Shown here: positions 1-10,193 of the stretch, piece after piece | Position numbering within the stretch: position 1 is the first letter of the stretch | Layout: every line of letters starts with the position of its first letter | Assembly: GCF_003573695.1 (NCBI RefSeq) | Contig: NC_039366.1 | Span: forward strand, 161,328,770 to 161,392,769 | Source: Papaver somniferum | Lineage: Eukaryota > Streptophyta > Magnoliopsida > Ranunculales > Papaveraceae | Direction: 5' to 3' | DNA: 64,000 bases | Program-made: the position numbers and the translations under genes | Notes under the pieces: model-generated | Told to the model about the DNA's origin: nothing | The model's database searches: none | What the model saw: the letters and a program-made list of their open reading frames with translations, nothing else

Positions 1-1013
1 GTGAACATAAATTCAAGAAAACTTGCTTATAGTTGCCAATTTTGCCTGGTCCATGAATACTCGAACAAGTCAAAAAGGTAGTATGCAAATTCGGCTAAAG
101 AAGAACTTAGAAAATCCGTAACAAATATGGGTTCGTAAGGATACACATATTCCTCCTGAGAAAATTGGCGTTTCATCAATGAAATGAATCAACAAGCTAG
201 CATGAATTTGATCATTACATGATATAAAGATCTTATTGATAAACTGTCATCGTCTTCCAGACAATCAACCTCAGGTAAGGATTCTAATCTTGTTTCTTTC
301 CATGATGACAATAATTTTTATGATCACTTATCTTGTCCAAAAAAAGAATTTTCTCAAAAGGTAAACGTCAGCAGAATCCCTCTGGTGAGAGTTCAACTCA
401 CCCTTGTGCAAGCTAGTCACAAGTCTCAGAAACTTATCCATAAAAATCTTGCTAGATAAGGAATTGTTGTGTAACAGGTATACTATTTTTTTTCAAATAG
501 TTCTTGAGTGATGAGCATTAATAATTTTCATAACCTTTACATATTTCTATGATTATCCATATCATACAAGGTTGCTAAAATCTCTTGTTGATCCAGGCTC
601 CAGAAAAGATAAGCATTCAATGATTTTCCTTTCATGAATATTAATACTCTTGTGCTCTAAACCAATTTGTTTATTGAGCTAAGAATATTTCTATATCCAA
701 GAAGGAATATATATATATATATATATATCATAGAAAAAGGTAGAAAATTGAAGTACTGAAAAATATTTTGTGCTCTCTAAAAATATATTTTTGTGTACCT
801 CTCTAAATAAAAGGGAGTCCTGTTTTAAAACAGTTTATCGGTTTGTGTACCCTAGGTAATTACCTGTTTTTTTTTTGAGTTTCCGTATAAAATAACTATG
901 TTCTAGGAAAAGTCACGAACTGACCCTGTACCTAGAGAATACCTTTTACAAACTTGTTTATATACCCCAACTTGTGTTGAGAATTTCTTATCCAAGGAAT
1001 TCCGCAACCAAGC

Positions 1014-1469
1014 ATGTCTTCTATGTCACGAACCTTTGAAAACATGGAAGAAGCTATTAACTCTGGTGGTGGTGTTGAAATAAGAAGAAAGAAGAGAACT
1101 CTGGTTGATGACGAAGTGATTGAATCATGTGAAGACCTTCCTGGTGTGAATTTTTATTTCGCCTATGATCATCAAGATGTTGAGCGTGCAGAGGTGATCT
1201 CTGCTAATGTTGTTTGTGATTTCCTTAAACAATTTGAGGAAGTAAAGTTGGAACTTGTTGAAACAATAAAAGGTCTAGACATGTTACGAACTGAGTTGAA
1301 AAAGGTTTCAGATGACCTTGTTCCCATGAAATCTCATGTTTGTGATCTTCTCAATGCGGATATTTTCTCTGAAGAGCTCGTGGATACAGTTGATGACAAA
1401 TTGAAAGGTCTCAATACCAATGAAGAGTCTGGAAAAATCAATCTTATTTTGTTTTCATCTAAGTACTAG
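1014..1469 (+). CDS. Unrecognised 151-aa coiled-coil-like ORF in copia 3' region
   Basis: An ATG-initiated ORF of 151 codons. The middle (about residues 55-115) has heptad-like spacing of Leu, Val and Ile among Glu and Lys (for example EEVKLELVETIKGLDMLR), which suggests a coiled coil. No signal peptide, membrane segment or catalytic motif is visible. It sits about 1.2 kb before a copia 3' LTR, where some plant copia elements carry an extra ORF. A shorter coiled-coil-like ORF lies at the comparable position beside another copia LTR (19700-19909, minus). I do not recognise the family and assign no function. It may be a decayed accessory ORF. Confidence 0.35.
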   Translation: MSSMSRTFENMEEAINSGGGVEIRRKKRTLVDDEVIESCEDLPGVNFYFAYDHQDVERAEVISANVVCDFLKQFEEVKLELVETIKGLDMLRTELKKVSDDLVPMKSHVCDLLNADIFSEELVDTVDDKLKGLNTNEESGKINLILFSSKY

Positions 1470-2636
1470 GAAACTTCTTGTAAGAATTTATTCTTGTATT
1501 CAAGAAGGATAACTAGGGTTTGGTATAGCAAATATTGTGAGTACACAAGTTGTTTCCTGCGATTTTCATCTTGCATGTTTTTAGATTTATTTATTTGAAT
1601 TCTAGAGTTTTTAGAAGATGAACTTGCAGTATTTAATCATTATTGGTTTAATATATTTCAAAGTCTTATGAGATATATGTGTCATTTACTTTTTTTTGAA
1701 TTGAACTGACATCTCATATATGCTCAAAAGTTAAATCTATTAAGTTTTATGAACTAAAAATAGAACCAGCTTTGTGATAATTTTTCGTAGTATTGATATA
1801 CTCAATAAGATTTTGAGTCATATCGATTAGAATTGTCTCCTTGTTCGTAACTGGCGTTGAGATTAATCTATGTCGATGTTTAGGATACAAATCCATGTGA
1901 TTTGTTAATGCCCGACAAAATCCTTCTTTTTTATTAAAGTAAGGTCACTCATGTTGTTCTCTTAGGACATCAAATGGGGGAGAGTTCTTAATTGAACTTG
2001 TGTTAAATTGTTATATATTTTTGGGGAGAGTGGATGTGGAATATAAAGGGGATGCTTGTATCTTAAATCTCCTAGATGAGACGCTAAGTATTTCATACTC
2101 CGTGATATCATTTAAAGTAAAGTTGAGATGTATTACTTTAAGTCTTGAAGCATTTTTTGTTTGAATTCATTACGGTCCCATAGTTTTCGTACCTTTGCCA
2201 ATTTTTATTGACAAAAGGGGGAGAGTTAATTATTAGTTTCGCACTACATACATATGGTTTATGGATCACTATGTCACGGGGAGTGAATCAACATCTATAG
2301 GTTTCACCTATTATGCAAAAGATGTAAGTATTAACTAAGGGGGATAAATATGTCACCGTAGTATAACTTCGAAGTTTTGTTACAATTGAACTTTGGAGAA
2401 GATAATAATACCATGTTTCTGTATAACGACGGTTTAGAAATATGTTTTCAAAGTGTTATCGCTACGGATCTTCAACAACAACGATACTGAGTTGAACACA
2501 TTTAGAATCATTTTATTGAAGTAACGAAAAATTCAAGGAGTTGAAGAACCTAGGAAATCAAGCATGATGGATATTAGAGTTTTGAAGCTTTATTTTTTAA
2601 TCCATATGTATTGATAGTTTTGTCACTAGAATTGAC

Positions 2637-2648
2637 AAAGGAGGAGAT
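2637..2648 (+). other. Polypurine tract of copia element
   Basis: AAAGGAGGAGAT lies immediately before the LTR start TGTTAGAGCA. A purine run just 5' of the 3' LTR is the plus-strand priming site of LTR retrotransposons. It fixes the orientation as plus. Confidence 0.7.
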
Positions 2649-4143
2649 TGTTAGAGCATTGCTCGGTCGAACTCACAAGTGTTGCCATCTCAAGCTTATT
2701 GTCAATTTTAGTTGATCAAAACTATATCTTGATGTCTAATATACATTTAGTCAAGTCTCGGATTAGGATAGAAGTGTGTAGTTGAAAACAAGACATCACT
2801 GTGTTCTACCGTTTGAAGGCGAAGACCAACCGAAGCTTTTGGAGAACTTCATCAACAAAAGGTAAGTGAATACTGAACCACCTATTACTCAAGTTTTCAC
2901 CTTTCTATCTATGAGACGATGTTGCATGAATAAATTAGACACTACATGCATAATATAAATTTCGATTCAAGTTTATCTTGATAATCGTTCTCGAAATATT
3001 CTAAGCTTAAGAACATTTGTTCATACTTTATGAATTTGGTTAAGAACAATTTATTGTTTATGATCTAAATTATGATTCAAGATTTAATCATTTGAAAATA
3101 GTCTGGAATAGTGATATGTGTCATTGATGTTATTCGGGAATGTTTCAAATTGATTATTAGAGAGATATAGAACTAGTGTAAATCTGGATACAAGATAGTA
3201 TGCATACCAATTCACATATTGGGTGAACTGTTATAAGTCTGGAGCCGTAGTATACCCAATACATGTATCGGCGTAGCTATAGTTCGGCAACGACTTTTTT
3301 GTATGCATACCCGATATACATATTATGAAAAGTATGTTGACTCGTGAACTAGGAAGGTACGTATACCTAGTATGCAAACCGGAAAAGATCTGTTGGTTTC
3401 TAAACCGAAAGGTACGTATACCCAGTATGCAAAGCGGGAAAAATCTGTGGATTCCTGAACTCGTTTTTGTCTATAGGGTACACATACCCGGTACATGTAC
3501 CATGAAAAAAATACTCACGAACAGGTATACAGTACACGTACTTACCATGTTCAATATTTTCAGATGCATCCGAATTATTTCTACGAGATATCGGCACTTC
3601 AACAACTCTCTAAAACCACTATCTAGACATGTTTGATCACACTTGTGACTCAAGATTAAATTCTTAAAGTGTTATATGAAAATGGTTAAGCTTATCGTTC
3701 GATTGGCTAGTTTCGCCTAACCTTTTATGAACAAGTCATTGTACACGGTGCGGTTACGGTTCATCCTAACCAGAGTGTATATTTTGTTATGTTAATCTCA
3801 AGTCAAGTTTTTTTATCTACAGTGATTATTGATTGCTTGATTCCAAAGCTACCTTAGCTTAAATCTAAAGCAACCTTGATCTTGAAAGTCTATATAAGGA
3901 GAACCTCAAACAAATGGGATTTTTGAATCCCTGACACTATTCTTGTGTGTCCAAGATTGTAAACTAGAGTCGTCCTCTACTTTAAACCTTTTTAGGTTTA
4001 GCGACTAAAAATACTTCACCTAGGGATTCGTGAATCCAGGTTGCAAATCTAAAAGACTTCTAAACAACCTATAAGAGTTAAGCACGAAGGTTTCACATAC
4101 CATTTTAGATAACAAATATCAAAACCGAAACTACAAAAGTAAC
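2649..4143 (+). repeat. Copia 3' LTR, truncated or rearranged at its right end
   Basis: It starts TGTTAGAGCATTGCTCGG, the same start as the reverse complement of the solo LTR that ends at 46051 and of the LTR that ends at 19263. It contains a TATA box at 3891 and degenerate 40-70-bp repeats built on GTATGCATACC-like cores at about 3299-3540. The normal R-U5 part (the CCCCGGGACCT block seen in the other LTRs) is missing. LARD1 begins at 4144. The sequence after 9313 resumes in the opposite copia orientation, so the right end was already rearranged before LARD1 inserted. Confidence 0.65.
3891..3898 (+). promoter_or_regulatory. LTR TATA box
   Basis: TATATAAGGA inside the copia LTR, at the place expected for the U3 promoter of a plus-strand element. 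The assignment rests on position and motif only. Confidence 0.5.
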
Positions 4144-5027
4144 TGTTGTAGAAAAAATGTTTCAACAACAATCCCCGAGATTTGTATTGAAAGACATAAT
4201 CTTAACTGTTAGGTGAATTAAGATTTATACCTTATGAATGAATTCTAATGATATAATATGAACCATTGGATGATTCAGTAGTATTTTTCGTGATGCGTTC
4301 CTGATGTATGAGAATTTTTCAGCTGCTTGATGAATCAGTTCTCCTATATCTTTGGATCTTCAAGAATTTTTGATGAATGAAGAACGGGGGTACATGCAAA
4401 AGACACTCTGATACCTCAATGAGTAAGAGCTCTAAGCAGGTTTTATGGAGAAATAAGGATTAGAAATGTGTACATTTCCGGTTAGAATTCCACCTCTATT
4501 TATAGGTCATCGAGGAATTGTATCCAGTACAGTTTACGTCTAGATACATTTTGATTATGTATCTAGACCAAATGCTTTCCAGGTTCATCCTAGTCAAAAC
4601 CAATTTCTCTTTTTTTAGGATCTATAACCTCCAGGTTATACCTGGTCTTCTTCTGTTTCCCCTTTTTTCTAGGGATTTGTAACTTTCAGGGTTTGAATGT
4701 ATACATGGTCTTTAACTGATTCCTCCTTTTTCTGGGGATCAGTAACTTCCAGGGTTTTAATACATACCTGGTCTTTAACTGATTCCTCCTATTTCTGGGG
4801 ATCAATAACTTCCAGGTTATACATGGTATTCTTAATAACTGATTCCTCCTTTTTCTGAGGATCAATACCTTTCATGTTATACCTAGTATTCTGGTGTAGA
4901 AGGATAATTGCTGACAGGGCTATAATTATCCTTCCATATTTTTTACCCAAGAGCCCAATGCTTATCATGGGTAGAATTATTGGGCTGAGGAACTTGGGCC
5001 CATATACCAAAATTTATGGTACAAACA
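4144..5027 (-). repeat. LARD1 3' LTR (884 bp)
   Basis: Matches 8417-9312 with scattered substitutions and small indels. Contains about four imperfect copies of a roughly 64-bp minisatellite built on CTGATTCCTCCTTTTTCTGG at 4600-4880. Minus-strand TATAAATA at 4504-4497. Confidence 0.85.
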
Positions 5028-5044
5028 TCGCCCCCTCTTAATCC
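5028..5044 (-). other. LARD1 polypurine tract
   Basis: On the minus strand GGATTAAGAGGGGGCGA directly precedes the LTR start TGTTTGTACC. It is the plus-strand primer position for a minus-oriented element. Confidence 0.65.
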
Positions 5045-8000
5045 TCAACTTCTTGATGGGTTAAGAAGAGTCTCTTTGTTCAATTATTTCGGCCTTTTAA
5101 TCAGACGCCCCCAATCTACTTGTTGAAGTGACATAGTAGTATGCTTGCTAACAAGGTTGCACTTGTGTTGTTGGATGGGAGTTCTCTGTAGTCGAACATG
5201 AACGAGGCTTGATGATTATATCACGAGTTCCAAGTTCTGTGTTTTCTACTTTAACATGTCTTCTTGCTTGCAGCACAACAACTTTTTTTATCTTTTCGTT
5301 GTGGCAGCTGTTGCATTGACTGATATAAATGTTGGCACGTCTCTTGGATAATGTATCCCGTTTTTAAGACAAGAGTTCGTGGTTGCACTGGCGCAAAATT
5401 TGGTGATATTTTGTGCTTGCGATGAGTGCAAGACTTAAGTGTTCACTTGTGATTTGAGGCCGTAGATGCCAGCACGATGGAATACTCTCTGCTCGTACTG
5501 TAATTGTTGTATAACTTCATAGTTCGGAAAAAAACTGGCTTATTTCTTCTGTGGAGTATAGACCATTGGGCTTAGAACTGTATGATGTTGTATGAATATT
5601 CTCCAATCGATGTTCCAATAATGATGATGATGTCGAATCGTGATCTACACCTTTTAGATGGTTGCAAAATATCACAACTACTCATGCATTGAGAGCTTGA
5701 TAAGTGACGTTCCTCAAGTGATGCTTCACTACATCTCATACCTAACCAGGGGAACATGAGGTAAAATATGCAACTCATTCCTTTGAGATCTTCATATTAT
5801 ATAGTGGTTGTTGTTTCTTTCTTTCTTTTTTCCGCCTTCTGTATTTTTTTTTTCATTTTTTTTACACCGTCCGTCCTTGCGATTTTTTTTTCTCCTCGCT
5901 CTTTTCCTCTAAGTCCAACAAAGTCTCTTCATGCAATTTTCTACAATTCCAAGTATGCTTCTTCATGCAAATGATTTTTTACCTTTTTTTTCCATCTGCT
6001 TTAACTTCTTCTCCAACAAAGCTTCATTTTGTAATTTTTTCTAATTTTTCAATAAAAGCTTCTTCGCAAAATAATTTTGTTCGTTTCAGCTCCAATAAAG
6101 CTTATATATGCAATTTTATATTCCTTATTATTTTTCTCTTTAGCTCTAGCTCCAGATCGGCCAGCAAAACTTTATTAAAAAATTTACTTCTTTTCCTCGT
6201 ACAATGAACTCTCATTTCCCTGAGAATAGGGTTCCATTTCCCATGAAACAAGGTCCTTACTATTCTTGAGCCTGCACTAACCGATTTAGGTTTAGCTTGC
6301 TCGCAAATTAGTATAGACTAAGACTGTGCAAGGAATATTTTTTTGAAATATTTCATCTAATCAAAGCCAAGTTGGTTTGGTTCCCACTGCCCTGAGATGG
6401 GGTTCCATATCCCATGGAACAAGGTCCTTTCTATTCTTGAGCATGCGCTAAACCGGTTTAGCTTGCTCGCATATTTGCGCAAGTATTGACTAAGACCGTG
6501 CAAGGAATATTTTTTGAAATATTTTCTATAATCAAAGTCAAGTTATGATCGGTGCTAGCTATGCGAGAGTTATTGTTTAACTGCTCTGGCTAGTATGCCC
6601 GAAGTTCATGTCTGATATTAGCTATGCGAGTGTTATTGCTAAACGACTCTGGCTAGTACCAAAGTATGTGGATCATGCATTTGTTTATGAATTACGAATT
6701 TTTATGTGAATTGTGCATTTGTTGTATGACTAGGAAATGCGAATAATATAAGCAACTTGAGCAATCGTTTATACTTACCTCATGAGGCACGAATTGGTCC
6801 AATATCAGAAATATGCATCCCGAAGTCAATTGTCAACTATTGATCCAAGTTGTTGGAGTTCTAAGTTTTGGGCTTCATTTTGATGTTGCTCGCTTAATAT
6901 GACTTACCTCCTGCTAGCTTATCTACCAGGTACAGTGCTTCCCCAGATGCCCCCAGTTGTTCGACTATTGTGAGTAAAATTTGCAATGGTGCGTAAGTCA
7001 AACTGTTTTAATCTCGTGCAAGTTTAAACTAGGAACGATCCAAAAGAAAAGATCGTTGGTTGGATTGCAAGATGGATCATTAGATGGATCAACGAGGAAT
7101 GCTGGGTCCATGATTTGCATCGTTGGGGAAGTCTTAAGTTTGATTGATTGACCAAGGGCGCGTCTAGGAAAACTCAGTTACAGGGCCACCAAGTAACGCG
7201 AAAATTGGCCTAGTGATATGTTGGTGATGCTTTTCGCTGATTTCGTACGAGTATACAACTTGAGCGATGAATATTTGCGATGCTAGGTTAAGAAATCATG
7301 AATATGTTGATTTTACTGCAACTGACGCCGATAATAGATGTTCATGGCGCTAGGCGTGTCCTTGTTGACAACCGCCATCCTTACACGTGCATAATGCATG
7401 TGTGTCTTTTTTCTTCTTTTTTTATTTTTATTTTTTTATGCATAACGACAAGATTGCATCCGTGGCGGAATACATCGAAGATTATTCCCATGTAATCCAT
7501 CTGAGGTGATTGGATCCTATTTGTAGGCGACAAGAGGAATACAAATTTTTGTTTTGTGTTGCTTTTGCTTTCTCTAGTTTGTGCTTGTTTGAGCGTTGTT
7601 TTTCGATGTAATACTCCTTTCGCTTTCTTTCGTCGAGGTACTCATTTCGCTTCTGCTCGCCGAGGTATTCCTCCCGCTCTTTCCTGTTTTTTTGCCGTTA
7701 GGTAGTCATGATTGTCATTCTGATTCCTCGACGATGCGATGGCTTTCGTAGCGGTCATTCGGTCCTCGATTTTCCCTTGCGATATTATCTACTTCAATGT
7801 CTTGCCTTTCATACGATATGTGTTTCCTATCGTGACTTGTGCACATGTTTTGCCCTCCAACCTTCATGTGAAAGTCGTGCATGCTGACGTGGAACGATAC
7901 TTTCAGAGTTTTAGGTACTACCCATTTGCAGTCTCTTATCCACTAAGGTCTCCAGTTATCTGTTTGACTATTTTGCTTCTCTAACTGTTGCAATATTTCA

Positions 8001-8394
8001 GCATACCCAGATCTTCGGGTGTTACTTTGGTCCTCTCTACTTGCACAATACGCGAGGCTAAATGAAAGCCTTTATGTCAAGGGAGTTTGGACGCGATTTT
8101 AACATGTTCTTTTTATGCTGATCCAAATCTATTTCGTTAAGATTAGCATATTCACTTAAAAGAGGGGTTGCAATACGTACCCCGGGATTTCTATTACTTA
8201 TCCCGTAGGTATAAGTTCTTGCAGAAGGACGTCCTGATATCGTCGTTGTTGGTGATGTTTCAACTTCTTCTCGGAGTAGGTGATCAACATTATTCCGAAT
8301 TCTTCGTACTCTCGCATCTTATGAATGTTCCGTCACTCCGACTTGCTTGTGATGTAGATCTGGATCTTGATTTGTTTTTGATGATTCCTTCTCT
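5045..8394 (-). other. LARD1 internal region, no recognisable gene
   Basis: No ORF longer than about 100 codons. It holds pyrimidine-rich low-complexity DNA (5815-6130), a 172-bp tandem duplication (6218-6540), and a short roughly 64-bp duplication (about 6545-6660) built on TAGCTATGCGAG and CTCTGGCTAGTA. In the minus direction, 7500-7700 reads as a short Lys/Arg/Glu-rich stretch that may be a gag remnant, but nothing identifies it. Confidence 0.6.
6218..6540. repeat. 172-bp tandem duplication inside LARD1
   Basis: Two adjacent copies begin CCCTGAGA at 6218 and 6390 and share the blocks AACAAGGTCCTT, TTTAGCTTGCTCGCA and GTGCAAGGAATATTTTT. Confidence 0.75.
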
Positions 8395-8411
8395 GCCCCA
8401 CGGTGGGGCCA
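8395..8411 (-). other. LARD1 primer binding site
   Basis: Minus strand TGGCCCCACCGTGGGGC starts 5 nt after the LTR end. It resembles gypsy-type PBS sequences that start TGGCG and contain ACCGTGGGGC. The matching tRNA was not identified. Confidence 0.55.
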
Positions 8412-8416
8412 AAAGA

Positions 8417-9312
8417 TGTTGTAGCGAAAATGTTTCCACAACAATCCCCGAGATTTGTATTGAAAGACATAATCTTAACCGTTAGGTGAATTAAGATTTA
8501 TACCTTATGAATGAATTCTAATGATAGAATATGAACCACTGGATGATTAAGTAATATTTTTCGTGATGCGTTCCTGATGTATGAGAATTTTTCGGTTGCT
8601 TGATGAATCAGTTCTCCTATAGCTTTGGCTCTTCAAGAATTGTTGATGAATGGAGAAGGGGGGGGGGGGGGGGGGGTACCTGCACAAGACACTCTGATGC
8701 CTCAATGAGTTAGAGCTCTAAGCATGTTTTATGGAGAGAGAAGGATTAGAAATGTGTACATTTCCGGTTGGAATTCCACCTCTATTTATAGGTTATCGAG
8801 GAATTGCATCCAGACCAGTTGACATCTAGATACATTTTGACTATGTATCTAGACCAAATGCTTTCCAGGTTCATCCTGGTCAAAACCAAATTCCCTTTTT
8901 TAGGATATACAACCTCCAGGTTATACCTGGTCTTCTTATGTTTCCCTCTTTTTCTAGGGATTTATAACTTCCAGGGTTTGAATGTATACATGGTCTTTAA
9001 CTGATTCCTCCTTTTTCTGGGGATCAGTAACTTCCAGGGTTTGAATGCATATCTGGTCTTTAACTGATTCCTCCTATTTATGGGGATCAATAACTTCCAG
9101 GTTATACCTGGTCTTCTTAATAACTGATTCCTCCTTTTTCTGAGGATCAGTAACTTCCATATTATACCTAGTATTCTGGTGTAGAAGGATAATTGCTGAC
9201 AGGGCTATAATTATCCTTCCATATTTTTTACCCAAGAGCCCAATGCTTATCATGGGTAGAATTATTGGGCTGAGGAACTTGGGCCCATATACCAAAATAT
9301 ATGGTACAAACA
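8417..9312 (-). repeat. LARD1 5' LTR (896 bp)
   Basis: Direct copy of 4144-5027. It carries the same 64-bp minisatellite block at about 8880-9170 and a minus-strand TATAAATA box at 8790-8783. The main length difference is a run of 19 G at 8658-8676 where the other LTR has five. Confidence 0.85.
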
Positions 9313-10190
9313 GTAATTTCGTTTCAATATGTTATCAAAGAAACAATTTCCCGAAGCAATTTTCCCTATAATCCAACAATTCTAATAAGATACTCAATTC
9401 CCTTGTTGGACCAATTAAACATGCACAATAGGTTGTTTCGATATGACCAAAACAAAGATCAGAATTAACTTTATTTTTCTCATCAGGCTCTAATTATTCA
9501 GACAATAACTTAGACCTTTCCCTTTAGACAACAAGACAAACACTAGGTTAGTTAACCAGTTTTTCTTTTCAAGGCATTCGATTAGACTTGAATAACCGAA
9601 TCCTTCAATTTGATAAGTCTAACTAAGATCAGAATTAACTTAGTTTATGTTATCCAAAATCAATTAGACTAAATAAATGATCCCGTATTTTATTAAGCCA
9701 CAAAGAAAAGATACAAACCAAAATAAATTGACCTGCACAATTATTTTCTTAACTGGAAGCAATTGAACAAATATAAACATTACAACACCGCAATTGCACT
9801 GAATTTCGTTAAGCAAAAACACTTGATACCCAACAATAAAGAAGATACCAAACAATAAACCAAATAAATTGACACAATTTTTCTTAACCGGAAACAATTA
9901 AATCACATAAACATCCATACACAACATAATGGAACATATCAATTGTACCGAAATTTTGTTAAGCAAAAGCTAAATATATGCAATATAAATAACCTTTTCT
10001 TAAAAAGATAAACGATTAACTAACAAATTCGTTACCTTAATTTCCGCAGCCACATCTCCCCAGAAAGATATATCATTAAGCACAAGTTCAAATAAGAACT
10101 CACCCCCAGTGTGTTGTCATCCTCTCGCAAGAAAAAAAGAACAACAACAACCTTTACCAGAGAAAGGTTGAAACGGCTTTAACTAATGCG
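9313..10190 (-). mobile_element. Copia 3' noncoding fragment, minus strand
   Basis: AT-rich DNA with no gene. Read on the minus strand it has GGGGGTGAGTTC followed by TTTGAACTTGTGCTTA, matching the purine block and following sequence at 1976-2005 and the debris at 56790-56850. It is therefore the tail of a minus-oriented SIRE-like copia element. Its own 3' LTR is not found next to it. Confidence 0.5.
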
Positions 10191-10193
10191 TGA

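Larger units (their letters stand above)
1..2648 (+). mobile_element. 3' internal region of a SIRE-like Ty1/copia retrotransposon
   Basis: This stretch lies directly upstream of a recognisable copia LTR start at 2649 and a purine-rich tract. It has the features of the long noncoding tail between pol and the 3' LTR in SIRE/Maximus-type copia elements: repeated GGGGGAGAG-like purine blocks (around 1976, 2025 and 2215), AT-rich spacers and one isolated coiled-coil-like ORF. No gag, protease, integrase, RT or RNase H is visible, so the coding part lies outside the window or is lost. The family assignment is inferred from the LTR and layout. Confidence 0.6.
4144..9312 (-). mobile_element. LARD1: non-autonomous LTR retrotransposon, minus strand
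   Basis: Two direct repeats of 884 and 896 bp, each TGTTGTAG...ACAAACA on the plus strand, bracket 3.4 kb that shows no clear gag or pol. Target duplications are GTAAC (4139-4143) and GTAAT (9313-9317), one mismatch. Orientation is minus: read that way, a primer-binding-like TGGCCCCACCGTGGGGC follows the right LTR, a polypurine tract GGATTAAGAGGGGGCGA precedes the left LTR, and each LTR has a TATAAATA box. The size and lack of pol fit a LARD-type element mobilised in trans. The PBS resembles those of Ty3/gypsy elements, so a gypsy origin is likely. Confidence 0.85.

Noticed and set aside
4789..5010. 73-codon minus ORF that recurs at 9074-9295
   Set aside because: It occurs in both LTRs of LARD1 and consists of the 64-bp minisatellite plus LTR end; no sign of a protein.
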